Shown here in pieces: positions 34,601 to 46,721 of a stretch of DNA of 64,000 nucleotides. The notes under the pieces are model-generated. The model worked only from the letters and a program-made list of their open reading frames with translations, was not told where the DNA came from and searched no databases. The stretch's first letter is position 1. Each line of letters starts with the position of its first letter. Source of the DNA: Marisa cornuarietis (taxonomy: Eukaryota > Mollusca > Gastropoda > Architaenioglossa > Ampullariidae); contig SMMW01000046.1 in assembly GCA_004794655.1 (NCBI GenBank), positions 1,524,001-1,588,000 on the forward strand. The letters run 5' to 3'. The translations under genes were made by a program, and so were the position numbers.

Positions 34601-35274
34601 AAAAGCCTTTTTTAAATAATATGATTCCGCGGCGCTGCAGATAATTACTGAAAGTCAAGAACCATTTGCTTCACTTTATATTTAGGAGTATTTGCATTAC
34701 GGAAATGAAACTTTACATTTTTCTTTCCTCCCCCCCAAAAAAAAACAAAAAACAAAACAAATCCCCTATTTGACAAATCTGAGCCTTACCAAAACCGAGC
34801 TCCACTGAAAAATTGCCCGAGGTCTTCTACAGGGCGTTTCATAGCAAAAGATCACATTTGTATGAGGGTGGTGTAGTTTGCGCGAGGGATTTATATGAAG
34901 CGGTCTGGGTTTGTAACATAAATGGGGCTGGTTGCATAGCTGGTTTTACAACTTAAAATAGTTCTAAAGAAGTAAATTTAGAAACGTTTGTTAAAAAAAT
35001 CGCTCCTATGCCATAAAGATGAGTTGCACAAGCGTCCACGAAAAATGTGCTCGTGGGAAAGAAAATCTGGGTTGCACAGTTATCTTCTTTACAAATATTT
35101 CAGTTTTATAAGTTCTAAAACTGTGTTACGCACTGTGTTTATAAAAACTGATATCTAAATAGATTCGAGGCCTAAAAGTGTTTAAAAATTATGAAGGTGG
35201 TATCAACTCGCCGCATATTTTTTCCAAAACCTGTGTTATAAAATAAACAAACTGAAAATAAAGTTAGTTCTGTG

Positions 35275-35500
35275 ACACGGCGATCCCTGGAGAATAAGGT
35301 GCTGAAGCCTATCCTTATCTCCAGGGCGGTGCATCTCTCTTCTCCTTCGATACCTTACCTTTCCCAGCCTGCTTAGGAGTCAGGTACACTCTCCACAGCT
35401 GGGGAACTACGTCATCATCCGGGTTCCGATCCAGTTCGTGTTCAGATATGCTCGCTGTAACCACTAGTCTATCCATTCCCTTTACGTGAATCCCTCTTCA
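35275..35500 (-). mobile_element. tRNA-derived SINE copy
   Basis: On the minus strand it starts GGATAGACTAGTGGTTACAG, then GGATCGGAACCC. It continues with a central domain (CAGCTGTGGAGAGTGTACC, then GGGAAAGGTAAGG, then GGAGAAGAGAGATG) and an end with an inverted repeat (CCTGGAGATAAGG and CCTTATTCTCCAGG). The central domain is shared with 55600-55835 and 61650-61882. Confidence 0.65.
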
Positions 35501-37082
35501 AATGTGTACTCTGATCATGATGACATTAGGAAACAGCCTCTGTCTCAAAGACCCTAAGAATAAAGTACACTTCTGGTGTCTGGAATCAAAGTTTATTTCT
35601 CACATCAGAGACAAGGCTGCATTGCAGAACTCGTTTTAAAGCTTCGCTTCCGACGCCAGGAATTTAAAAAAAAATGACATTCGATATGTACTTACATTGG
35701 AAACCTCAAGAGTAAAGTTACATTTCTAGCCTTGAAAATAAGGCTACCTTTCAGATTTTGGAAATAAAATTACAAGGAACACATTGAGGCTCTCTTTCCA
35801 CTTTCCCTCAGGTCGGCCTCAGTCAGCCTCTTCCATCAATCTTCAAATATACACTAATATTCTAAGGACAAAGTCCACCAATCAATCGTTTTCGCTCGCA
35901 GACTGTGCTGGATGCGGGCACACAAGCGAAATAGTTTTTTTCCTGAAGACATAAAACAGCCTCACCCCCCCCCCGCGCGCCAACCACACCGCCCCTTAAC
36001 CGATTCATCCGCATTTTTAAAAGTGGAAAAAAATCTCTCCTTGCCGAAGTCACAGCAATCCCTTGGGTATTCAGTGAAGCCGCCAAGATCCGAGTGTCTA
36101 CCAACCAGCGCATCCTCCACGGAATATTTATCACTGGGTCCCGTCGAGTCGCTTCAGTGATGCCAGAAAGCCGCCCGGCAAACAACGCGGCCGTGATTTA
36201 TTGGCACCGAGTGCAAGCGGGCAACACCGTGAGGCCAGGCAGGTGGGCATGACAGTGGGCTGCTCTGCGGCGTAACAACCATACCGGATGTGACGTAGAG
36301 CGGTGGTCAGAATTTAATGCCCCTCATCGCCGGTCTGTTTGAACGCTGTTTGCTGTTGGAAGTGTCGCCTGCAGCCCTCGTGCTGATGAAGGACCCAATA
36401 AAATTGGTAATGAATGAGCGAATGTGATGGAGGGGAGATTAATCTCACAAACAACGCATGGCCTCCCTTCAGCTTCCTCTTCAATTCCTGGTGAAGAAAC
36501 AAGCATTGCGCATAATGTAAACAGCTCAAATCTCCAGCACGTCTTTGATGGAGGGAAAGAAGGAAAGAAGAAGATTAGAGGGAGGGGTTGGAGGGGATGA
36601 TGTATAAAGATGGCGACCTCGTTTCAACTGTTTCCAGGCAGAGGAGGTGGTCGTGCCTGCCAGACAATGGATGGATGTTAAAGGCGCCCTGACGGATTGA
36701 CTGACTTAACGCCATGGAAATAAACCCCAAACAGCTGCTACCAATGCTGCACTCAGAGGAGATATACAGCCTGTAGCTGACGATGAAATATGAGGACATG
36801 GAAGGTAACTGCAAGACAGCGAAACAGTCATCCAATATTAAACGTCCTACTGATAATAACGACCATGGTAACTGTTAATTGCCATTTCATTATGAGTCCT
36901 AAAAGAGGTGCATGCATATGGTAACCAAGGAAACCTCGATGTCTCGTGCACCTGCTCCCAGAAGTATTGAATGTTAATACGAGAAAAAAAAGTATCTCTG
37001 ACAGCTGTGAGAATGAGGAGCTAATCGAACTATCGTTCAGTTTGGCTTCGAGAACCAATCCAGCAGAAAGAAGAGGAAAAGC

Positions 37083-37110
37083 GCGCGCGTGCGAGAGAGA
37101 GAGAGAGAAG
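37083..37110 (+). repeat. (CG)n(GA)n microsatellite
   Basis: GCGCGCG followed by GA repeats. Confidence 0.85.
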
Positions 37111-39314
37111 CTACGTTCAAACTTTGATTTCGGAATATTCAGCCTATAGGCTTGTCTTACTGGTTAATGACCACAGTTCTTAGTTTCAGGTGGTTCATGT
37201 GGTTCATGTACAACACACGCTATTCACGAACACTCCCAACAAATCTGTTCATAAACAATCCCAGCAAATGTGAGCATTGTTTATGAGCGCCACGTGCAAG
37301 TCTTAACTATACATTCACGAGTGTCCAGCGAGAGTCTGAACAATGCTCACGAGAGTCGCTGCAGTATGAAGACTGTTATTAACACAGTACTGTGTACAAA
37401 TCTGTTGGAGAGTGAAGCCCTTTCCCTGACTTGCTCATGTGGCGATCTTGCTGTGGTCAGTGTGTTACAGTCAACGTCCTGCTGTGGTTTTACCATCAGA
37501 CTGGTGGACTCACTAACACGATTCTTCGCATTTTGTTTACGAACATACTGAAATGATTAGAAATATCAGAAATTAATGTCCCTTTCACAAGCTGGATTAA
37601 GTTAAAACATTTTTTGTTTTACTTCTGCATTTGCGTTGTAATTGTACACCTATTATATTTATAAATAAACATTTCTCCCTACCAATATCTTCGTGTTTGG
37701 TTCTGCATCACCATCATCATCATGACTATTATCATCGTGTAAGCCTCAATCATCATCGTGACCATTACAAAAAAGTAAGTAAATTGTAAATCTGTTCTTC
37801 GATGCAGAAGATCTGTGCCAAGCTTCTAGTATGTTCGTCATCGCTATATTTCTAACCACGCCGTTGGTCCAGAAGTTTAAAAGCTGAGAAAAGGAGGTTC
37901 CGCATCAACCACCCGACCACCCGTAGCCATTACACCCACCGTAATCTCCGCTGACCTCTGCTGGAGTCTCAACAAACGTCTGCGTTTTTCTCTGTCACTG
38001 TCACACTTTTCGTCGTCGATGTTATCTACTGTTTTTCTAGACATCGGCTGTGCGTGGCAAGGCTCAGAACTCGCACTTGCGTGTTGTAAGCATCCGCTCC
38101 TTGTTGCAGCTTCCGGCATGCCACTTCTTGTTAGGGGCGGTAATCTGAGCAGCACAGGGTGCAGGACCTTCACTGAGTTGCCATCACTGGCGAATATCCA
38201 GGTACACCAGCAACTCAGGTGTCCGCGCGTGTCAGGTAAGTTCAGTTTATCAGCGTTTCGTCTGTCATTTTGTAAGGGGTCCCTCTCCACTAGGTATGTC
38301 CTCCTGACATCAGGGGAGGAAAGCGGCATTCCCCTCCTTCTCCTTCAGACACACCAGCCCCCATTCTTATCCTCCCGTCTGTCAAACACGAGTAGCCTCC
38401 CCATTCCTTCTGCATGATTTGTTTCTCCGCACGAAGTTCCTCTGTCAAGCACAGCTCAGTCATAAGCACTTACTACTTACATACTGCAGGGACTAGTACA
38501 GGCCGCTGAACAAGATTATCATTGGTAGGTTTCGCGACAAGGCTGAAAGATGAAGGAATAATGGAACACAGCATTCATCTCCCATTAGAGCTAATCATGA
38601 ACACGAAGCTAGTCATTACTGCTAATGAGGTTTGAGGTTTGGGTGTAGCCTTAATGTTTGTGAAAGATTAGATATGCTGAAGTCTCATTTAAGGGCCTGG
38701 CACTAATAAAAATGTAGCAGTCGTATGTGGTGGTCTGCGCATGCGCAAAGGAAGTCAGTGGGAAGCCAGTGGCGCTACAGGAGTCTTTATTTTCTTTTAC
38801 CGCTGGCTTGGGTGCGATCAGCCTCTCGCATCTTCCTCGTAAGGAACACTTCCGCGTCCGTTTTGTCTGTTCTTTAATTGTGCCCCAAACTCTAACTCAA
38901 CTAGAAACTCAGTGGTAACTTATACAACAACCCTGTGCACACAATTCTTGAGCTAGAGCTTTAACAAATGATTTCCAGAGCTACCAATAAAAATTTTTTA
39001 AAAAATGAAAGAGGAAATGGAGGAATTTTTGTAAAACAATTTAATATAAGAATCAAAAAAATTTTTAGGAGAAAAAGCACATAATGACTACAGCAGCTTT
39101 GCCGACACTGGCAAATTTAATTGTAATAAAAATGTAACAGGTAGTCAGGTGACCTTTCAGTCATTTAGAATAAAGTGTTTGAGACAGCTTTTACCACCCT
39201 TCTATGCATCTCCAAATCTGAAGGAATAACTTGAGTATGGCTAACGAGGCACTGACCAGATTGTTATGATTGTTATAGACCCCATGACATACACAGCGAA
39301 ACAGAGGGAAAAGA

Positions 39315-39386
39315 AACCCTCACCCTAACAGTAACCCTCACCCTAACACTAACCCAAACCCTAACACTAACCTAAACCCTAAACAC
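39315..39386 (+). repeat. Interstitial telomere-like tract
   Basis: About a dozen CCCTAA/CCCTCA hexamers, partly degenerate (AACCCTCACCCTAACAGTAA and similar). They are the C-rich complement of TTAGGG, the animal telomere repeat. It lies inside an intron, so it is not a chromosome end. Confidence 0.85.
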
Positions 39387-39744
39387 AATTGTATCCAATT
39401 TTCCGATTGGTTAAAAGTAAGTTCCCAAGGTTGTGCCGACTACAGACCTATGGAGGGACCTGCTTTAATGGGGATCGGAGGCTATGGTTAGGCCAGTCGT
39501 GACGCCCGGCTCTACGGGTCTCCTCGCTCCGTCTGACGCACGTGTGCATGCACGTCAGCAGACTGACGCACGCGCGTCAAGAGACATTTCGTCAGCAGAG
39601 GCGTTCGTCAAAAAACACGCACGTGCAGTCAGCGGGTGTGCAGTGTGCAGCCGGCCAGACCTGCATGTTGGTGCTGCTGTTCTTCGCTACGCATCCACTG
39701 GCGTGAAGCAGAGCGTGACCGCAGACAGTGTCAGAAGCTGGTTA

Positions 39745-39774
39745 TGATGGATGGATGGATGGATGGATGGATGG
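39745..39774 (+). repeat. (GATG)n microsatellite
   Basis: Seven perfect tetranucleotide units. Confidence 0.95.
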
Positions 39775-39994
39775 CAAGACAAGCATGTTACTTACGCACC
39801 TTAAAGTTACTCGGACAACTAAGTGATGCACTGTGACCAACTACAGTGTCTAGACCGACCCACATGTCACACTGTGTAGTGTGTACCGATCACTCAATAC
39901 ACTGGTCCAGCCAGCGACGATTTCTGGTCACTGCTCAGGCTCACCCCGAGAGATTCTCTTTTTTAAGGTCATGATAATTACGGATTTGCTTCCT

Positions 39995-40165
39995 CCACGA
40001 AAACCTGACAGTGAGGACTGAGTGCCGTGGGTTCAGATCTTGTCTCAGACATACGGTTCTTTCTCTGCATGTGACATCTGTTTACAGGGCTGGCTGCCTT
40101 GCCGTGATATATAACCTTAGCTGCTGGCTCGGCTAAAAACACCAGTCCTCTCCCCCCCCCCAGCC
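39995..40165 (+). mobile_element. SINE copy sharing its 3' end with the full-length LINE
   Basis: The sequence includes GCCGTGGGTTCAGATCTTGT, which resembles a B box, and ends TGCCGTGATATATAACCTTAG, then CTGCTGGCTCGGCTAAAAAC. The 3' end of the LINE at 43611-49607, read on its own strand, is TGCCGTGATATAGCCTTAG, then TTGCTGGCACGGCGTTAAAC. The shared end suggests the LINE machinery can recognise this SINE. Confidence 0.65.
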
Positions 40166-40972
40166 ACGCCCTTCACTAAAAACCTGTCTGTACCTTTACC
40201 GTCCACTTTACAGACAGGACCTGCTAAATATCTGATTTTCCTGTCCTCCAGAAAGATCAGCACTGCCACGTGCCTGTATTCTTCCGTCCTCCCTACAGAC
40301 CGACACTGCCAAGTGTTTATGACTTTCCTGTCCCCCCCCCCATACTCCTGTCCCTTGTGTGTAGACCAAGGCCTTCATCACTAAGCGGTCTGCATCTTCT
40401 CTTCGGTCCCTTCATTTCCTGTATAATGTCAAGGCCATACACATCTGATCTGTTTTTAAAGTACCTAGCAGTAATATTTGCATACACCACTTGTGTGGCT
40501 GCGTATCGTCTTGAGGAAATGCTGACGAGCTTAACAGCCCTTGCCTAGAAAGCTTGCAGTTGATCGATACTCACCGCAGCCATCTTCTTCCCGACCACTA
40601 ATTCACAGAAACCGCTGGTCCTCCCTCCATCCGCAATAAAAACATTCAGACTGCATCGCGTATTACATACTGACAACACTTCTTAACCCCTTCACATGCT
40701 GCTTTCTCTCCATCTCTTACCAGCGCAAAACCAGATTTCTATTCTGGGCTTCTAAACATCGCAACTTGCCAATACACAATGCCCGTGGATACATAATACA
40801 GGGAATTTATTATTATTACTCAAAAGGTGTTTAGTACATTTTGAGGAGATCACTTATACCTGGCTCTTTTTATTTCTCTCCTTACTTCCCCCTTGATAAC
40901 AATAGTCCAGGGCTATTATCCCCCCTTGTTAGCAATGGCCCATGGTTAGATATCAATAAAAAGTCAAAATCT

Positions 40973-41012
40973 TTCTCTCTCTCTCTCTCTCTCACTCTCA
41001 CACACACTCACA
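40973..41012 (+). repeat. (CT)n(CA)n microsatellite
   Basis: CT repeats followed by CACT and CA repeats. Confidence 0.9.
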
Positions 41013-42077
41013 CGGGGAAAGGGGTGGGACCTGAGAGAGAACTGTATCTTAAGTTCGGTTGAGTGAGCTTGTTTCACGCTCGACCAGGCACACAGGAAGA
41101 AACTACGTCATGAATTGAACGAGGGATACGTCACCACTTTAAACGACAGTACGTCACAACTGGGGTGGACAGAGAGGCGACAGAGCAGCAGAGATAGGCA
41201 GGGGGCCGAATGGGGGGGGGCTTTGAGAGATAGGCAGGGGTTGCTGGGGAGGAGGAGGGAGGGGGTATTTTTAGGGATGGCTCAGACAGGGAGAAGGAAG
41301 ACTGATGATCTCATCCCTACTTACAGCTGGGAACAGTGGGGCTCAAACAAGGCAGTTTAGGGAGTGGTGAGTGGCGGGGGGGGGGGCTCACACAATCACT
41401 CACACTCGCATAGAACCTTAGACCGCATACGTAACCTATGGCGCATTCATCTGCAAACAACAAATAGGAGCAACTGAGACAGCTAAATCTTTTATCCAGA
41501 TTAAGGAAATTTGTTAAGTCCTTATATATATTTTTTTGCCACGCTGCAGATGACACTCATGTGTGCTCAGTTGTATTTTACCGTGTCTTTTGTTGTTGTT
41601 GATACGACTTCAGATGAGTGTTTCTACCCAGTTCTTCAAGTAATGCTGAGTCAATAGACGCCATGTTGGCCTTGCTTCTTCTCATGGGTTATACTCCTGC
41701 CCATCCCCAGCTAGCCTCAACTTGAGAACCTAGCGTGAGGCACGACCACTGTGGACCTTGCCTATCTCTCATGGGAACCTTATTCTTGAACTCTGAGTCG
41801 TGTCTTGGAGCACAAGGTCTGGGCTGTCTTGGTGAAGACAGTTAATTATCACAGTATTTGACGTTTATCAGGATGACCTACAGACTTTTTCGGTTTCTTG
41901 GCCCGGTTGGTGGCTGAATAATCGTCGGAGACAGAAAAACGAAATGTATTGTGTGCTCTGTACAAAATGTCATACAAATGACATCAAAGTTGTGATGGCC
42001 ATAAAATCACTTAGACTTCCACGTTTTAAAACATTACAAACAATAACAAGACAGTTTCACGTAGGTTCAGGGCAGCG

Positions 42078-42083
42078 CGCGCG

Positions 42084-42113
<30 letters not shown>
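42078..42113 (+). repeat. (GC)n(AC)n microsatellite
   Basis: GCGC followed by AC repeats. Confidence 0.9.
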
Positions 42114-42114
<1 letters not shown>

Positions 42115-42261
42115 TGTGAAGATTGTATGCACCTTTAGCCAACTAATGCGTTAGGTGTGAAACAAACGAAAGACGAGGGAGGATACAAAGTGAAATAAAC
42201 AGGGGAACTAAGAAGATGAAGGCAAATAGGGAAGCACAGTATGCTTGTGATGGCCGCAGGT

Positions 42262-43468
42262 CAGTAGCTTGTCACACAGCTGTCAGAAGAGACGTCAGTA
42301 GCTTGTCACACAGCGGTGAGAAGAGACGTCAGAAGCTTGTGACACACCTGTCAGAAGAGACGTCAGAAGCTTGCCACACAGCTGTCAGAAGAGACGTCAG
42401 TAGCTTGTCACACAGCTGTCAGAAGAGACGTCAGTAGCTTGTCACACAGCGGTCAGAAGAGACGTCAGAAGCTTGTGACACACCTGTCAGAAGAGACGTC
42501 AGAAGCTTGCCACACAGCTGTCAGAAGAGACGTCAGTAGCTTGTCACACAGCTGTCAGAAGACGTCAGAAGCTTGTGACACAGCTGTCAGAAGAGACGTC
42601 AGTAGCTTGCCACACAGCTGTCAGAAGAGACGTCAGTAGCTTGTCACACAGCTGTCAGAAGAGACGTCAGTAGCTTGTGACACAGCTGTCAGAAGACAAG
42701 TCAGTAGCTTGTCACACAGCTGTCAGAAGACGTCAGAAGCTTGTGACACAGCTGTCAGAAGACGTCAGAAGCTTGAGACACAGCTGTGAGAAGAGACGTC
42801 AGTAGCTTGCCACACAGCTGTCAGAAGAGACGTCAGTAGCTTGTCACACAGCTGTGAGAAGAGACGTCAGTAGCTTGTCACACAGCTGTCAGAAGAGACG
42901 TCAGTAGCTTGTCACACAGCGGTGAGAAGAGACGTCAGAAGCTTGTGACACAGCTGTCAGAAGAGACGTCAGTAGCTTGCCACACAGCTGTCAGAAGAGA
43001 CGTCAGTAGCTTGTCACACAGCTAACAGAAGAGACGTCAGTAGCTTGTCACACAGCTGTCAGAAAAGACGTCAGTAGCTTGTCACACAGCTGTCAGAAGA
43101 GACGTCAGAAGCTTGTCACACAGCGGTCAGAAGAGACGTCAGAAGCTTGTGACACACCTGTCAGAAGACGTCAGAAGCTTGTGACACAGCTGTCAGAAGA
43201 GACGTCAGTAGCTTGCCACACAGCTGTGAGAAGAGACGTCAGTAGCTTGTCACACAGCTGTCAGAAGAGACGTCAGTAGCTTGTCACACAGCGGTCAGAA
43301 GAGACGTCAGAAGCTTGTGACACACCTGTCAGAAGACGTCAGAAGCTTGCCACACAGCTGTCAGAAGAGACGCCAGTAGCTTGTCACACAGCGGTCAGAA
43401 GAGACGTCAGTAGCTTGTCACACAGCTGTCAGAAGAGACGTCAGTAGCTTGTCACACAGCTGTCAGAA
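42262..43468 (+). repeat. 34-bp minisatellite, about 36 copies
   Basis: The unit contains CTGTCAGAAGAGACGTCAG, then TAGCTTGTCACACAG. Variants are GTAGCTTGTCACACAGCTG, GAAGCTTGTGACACACCTG and GAAGCTTGCCACACAG. Some copies lack two bases (AGAAGACGTC) and are 32 bp long. Each copy has GACGTCAG; on the minus strand this reads CTGACGTCT, one base from the CRE palindrome. The reading frames across it are artefacts. Confidence 0.95.
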
Positions 43469-43595
43469 GGGCTGCCAGCAATCGCCTCGGCCAAAGATCT
43501 GTCACTCGCGTGCTCATGCAGTGGGTCCCAGTCACGACTTGACATTCCTCCCCTGTCCGACCCTACCCCCCCCCCCACCAACTCAAGTTGATGGC

Positions 43596-43610
43596 CCTTT
43601 GACTTGAGCT
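43596..43610 (+). repeat. Target-site duplication of the full-length LINE (3' side)
   Basis: CCTTTGACTTGAGCT, identical to 49608-49622. Confidence 0.95.
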
Positions 43611-43853
43611 TTGTTTGTTTGTTAGGGTTTAACGCCGTGCCAGCAACTAAGGCTATATCACGGCAATGAAAGACAAATTTATGACAAAAATTCCATCAGA
43701 GATCTTCAAAAAGATATAACAGTGCCATTCCAATAAAAACAACACAACCAAGAGAATTTTTAAAAGAGTGATTCTAGTATAAAAGTGGTTGTTGTGGCCA
43801 AAAGGCCGTCAACAAACCAAAACCATAAGCCAAAACTAACAGGAATTTAAAAC
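43611..43853 (-). other. LINE 3' UTR and tail
   Basis: On the element strand it contains CATTGCCGTGATATAGCC, then TTAGTTGCTGGCACGGCG, and ends TTAAACCCTAACAAACAAAC. This terminal segment is shared with the SINE at 39995-40165 and is probably the recognition end for the reverse transcriptase. Confidence 0.8.
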
Positions 43854-46721
43854 TTAAATTTTATGAAAGAGTCCAATCCCTCTTAAAAATGCAAAAATTG
43901 CTGCCGATGGGACGGACCTAAACAAAGCAGACACAGAAACTGCTGTGAAAAATCGCTGACGGGTACTCTGGAGCTCAGGGCAAGTAATTAATACATGTTT
44001 AACATTTAAAACTTCTGTACACCACGGGCAAACAGGTGGTGGTTCACCTCGTAAGAGATACGATTGCGTGACATAGGTGTGTCCTAACCTCAGTCTAGTT
44101 AAGACTACCTCCTCCCGTCGCACAGGGCGGCACGGAGGTAGGCGGTCAGAAAGATTGGGAAGGGTGGCGTGTAGCTTGTTTTGGCCCAGAGTGTCCCAGT
44201 GGCGTTGCCACAGTGACTGAACATAGGCCGTGAAGAGAGATTTGCAGTCAGATGATACAAGCGATTTCAACTGACTAGACAATTTGCAAGCGGCCCTGGC
44301 AGCCTGGTCTGCTTGGACGTTGCCAGCAATACCAGCGTGGCCAGGTGCCCAAACGAAAACAATATCTTTGTTTCGGCGAATGAGTATTCCATGGATTTTG
44401 TGGATTTGTACCAAGAGAGGGTGGTCAAAACAACTGGAAAGAAGAGCTTGGAGGGCAGAAAGGGAGTCAGAGATGACCAAAAAGTTGTGCTCCGAAGAGC
44501 GGTGAACATGCTGCAAGGCTAGCAAGATGGCATGAAGTTCCGCTGTGAAGATAGAGCAGCCATCTGCAAGTCGGGCTGAAGCGGCCCGTTGCGGCTGGCA
44601 GGATGGAACTGCTGCCGCAGCAACAGGGCCACCGTTTGGAACTTTGGAACCATCTGTAAAGATACAGCAGAATCCAGGATAGTCAGAAAGAAGTTCCTGA
44701 AAGTGTTGAAGAAAGATGAGGTCACTAGTGTCCCCCTTTTTAAAGGCTGTAAGATCAAGACGGATCTCTGGAACAGGAAGAGTCCAAGGAGGAGTTGGCA
44801 GTAGAGGGAGAGGCTCTACCTGCTGGATATCTACTCCGGCAGCTTGCAGATGAGGTGCCACACGGAGTGATAATGGTTTTTGTTCCTTGGTACGAATAGC
44901 ATACAGGGCAGCACGCTGTGGTCCAAAGACGGCACGGTAAGCAGGGTTTTCAGGATGAGACTTCAAGCGACAGACATAGGAGAGCATGAGTTTCAGACGG
45001 CGAAGGGACAGTGGAGGCTCACCAGCTTCTGCGTACAAACTATGTACAGGAGTGGTGCGAAAGGCACCCAAACAGATGCGGAGCCCTTGATGGTGAATAG
45101 GATCAAGAATTTTGAGATAGGACTCTCGAGCAGAGCCATAGATGATGGATCCATAGTCTAGCTTGGAGCGGACCAGGGCACGATACAGGCGAAGCAGGAC
45201 CGTGCGGTCCGCCCCCCAGCTGACATGGCCAACTACTCGAAGAACATCCAAGGCTTTCTGACATGAAAGGCGTAGAGATCTGATATGAGGAAGAAAGGAT
45301 AGTTTACGGTCAAAGATGACCCCAAGAAATTTTACTTCCTGAACTACTTTGAGTACCGTGCCGTTGACAGAAATACAAGGGTCTGGAAACATGCCTCGTA
45401 GTTTACAAAAGTGGATGCATACTGACTTTGTGGGAGAAAATTTGAAGCCATTTTCTGTCACCCACTTCTGCACACCGTTTACGCACAGCTGAAGCCGGCG
45501 TTCGAGGCATGGCAGCAAACGGCCTCGGATGCAGAGAGCAAAGTCATCTACATACAACGAGGCCTCCAAACCTGGAGAGACAGATTTTAGGATAGCATCT
45601 ATTTTAATGTTGAAGAGAGTTGGTGAAAGGATGCTGCCCTGTGGGACGCCCATTTCCTGTTCCTGAGGAGCAGACAGAATAGACCCTACACGAACTTGAA
45701 AAAGTCGGTGAGATAGAAAGTTTTCAATGAAGATAGGCATACGACCCCGGAAGCCAAGGGCATGAAGGTCCAACAGAATACCTTGCTTCCAGGTTGTGTC
45801 ATACGCCTTTTCCAAATCAAAAAAGACCCCTAACACATGTTCTTTGCTAACAAATGCATCTCTAAGGAAAGTTTCAAAACGGACCAGATGGTCCGTGGTA
45901 CTGTGGTGTTTTCTGAAGCCACACTGCAGGTTGGAGAGGAGGCCATGAGACTCAAGATGCCACGTGAGCCGGGCATTCACCATGCGTTCTAAAGTTTTGC
46001 ACAGACAACTAGTAAGGGCGATAGGACGGTAAGAGTTGGGATCAGAGGGATCCTTACCAGGTTTTGGGATGGGCACCACGACTGCCTCACTCCACGAGGG
46101 AGGGAAACAGCCAGACCCCCAGATAAAGTTAAAGATATCTAGGAGGAGGCGGAGAGAGACCTGTGGAAGATGAGTCAGCAGCTGATATGAAATGTTGTCT
46201 GGGCCAGGTGCAGAGTCATTGCACTTCTGGAGGGCCTGCTGCAATTCTTCAAGAGAGAAGGGTAGGTTGTACTGTTCAGAGTTGTTAGAAGAGAAGTCAC
46301 AGCTAGAAGATTCCTGAACAGACTTCAGGTGCTGAAATTCTGGAGAGTAGTGGGAAGAAGAAGAGTTTTGTGCAATGGTGGATGCCAATGAGTTTGCAAC
46401 ATCCTGTGCCTCTGTGAGGATGGAGTCTCCAACCTGCAGGTGGCCTACTGAGCCTGCCTGAAACTTTCCCTTAATCTTTCTTATGGCCGCCCACACTGCC
46501 TGGGAGGTGGTGCGGGATGATAACGAGGACACAAACCTCTGCCACGCAAGCTTTCTACTCTGTTTAAAAATGTATCGAGCTCGTGCTCGGCTGCGTTTAA
46601 AATTTAGCACATTTTCTGGAGTGGGATGGCGAAAGGCAAGGCGCTGAGCCTTCTTTCGGTCGTGTTGAGCCATCCGACACTCCTCTGTAAACCAAGGGAC
46701 ACGTAGATGTTGATTCCGTGT
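43854..46721 (-). CDS. LINE ORF2, reverse transcriptase and RNase H
   Basis: This is an open frame of 939 codons from the first internal ATG at 46673. It extends upstream in frame to the frameshift at about 46722. Reverse transcriptase motifs are APGPDNISYQLL, VVVPIPKPGKDP, YRPIALTSCLCKTLE, VFFDLEKAYDTTW, GVPQGSILSPTLFN, LYVDD (about residues 373-377 from 46673) and FLGVIFDRKL. RNase H has FTDGSK (about 671), AELHAILLAL, SDSLSAL and HAGIAGNVQADQAA (about 777), so its D-E-D-D set looks complete. A CPWC..HVLITCPE zinc motif is near 881. The YVDD active site is intact and there are no internal stops. Confidence 0.95.
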   Translation of the reverse strand, partial: TRNQHLRVPWFTEECRMAQHDRKKAQRLAFRHPTPENVLNFKRSRARARYIFKQSRKLAWQRFVSSLSSRTTSQAVWAAIRKIKGKFQAGSVGHLQVGDSILTEAQDVANSLASTIAQNSSSSHYSPEFQHLKSVQESSSCDFSSNNSEQYNLPFSLEELQQALQKCNDSAPGPDNISYQLLTHLPQVSLRLLLDIFNFIWGSGCFPPSWSEAVVVPIPKPGKDPSDPNSYRPIALTSCLCKTLERMVNARLTWHLESHGLLSNLQCGFRKHHSTTDHLVRFETFLRDAFVSKEHVLGVFFDLEKAYDTTWKQGILLDLHALGFRGRMPIFIENFLSHRLFQVRVGSILSAPQEQEMGVPQGSILSPTLFNIKIDAILKSVSPGLEASLYVDDFALCIRGRLLPCLERRLQLCVNGVQKWVTENGFKFSPTKSVCIHFCKLRGMFPDPCISVNGTVLKVVQEVKFLGVIFDRKLSFLPHIRSLRLSCQKALDVLRVVGHVSWGADRTVLLRLYRALVRSKLDYGSIIYGSARESYLKILDPIHHQGLRICLGAFRTTPVHSLYAEAGEPPLSLRRLKLMLSYVCRLKSHPENPAYRAVFGPQRAALYAIRTKEQKPLSLRVAPHLQAAGVDIQQVEPLPLLPTPPWTLPVPEIRLDLTAFKKGDTSDLIFLQHFQELLSDYPGFCCIFTDGSKVPNGGPVAAAAVPSCQPQRAASARLADGCSIFTAELHAILLALQHVHRSSEHNFLVISDSLSALQALLSSCFDHPLLVQIHKIHGILIRRNKDIVFVWAPGHAGIAGNVQADQAARAACKLSSQLKSLVSSDCKSLFTAYVQSLWQRHWDTLGQNKLHATLPNLSDRLPPCRPVRREEVVLTRLRLGHTYVTQSYLLRGEPPPVCPWCTEVLNVKHVLITCPELQSTRQRFFTAVSVSALFRSVPSAAIFAFLRGIGLFHKI

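Noticed and set aside
42262..43468. A CRISPR-like array of short direct repeats
   Set aside because: The units are contiguous and about 34 bp with no unique spacers. This is a eukaryotic minisatellite.
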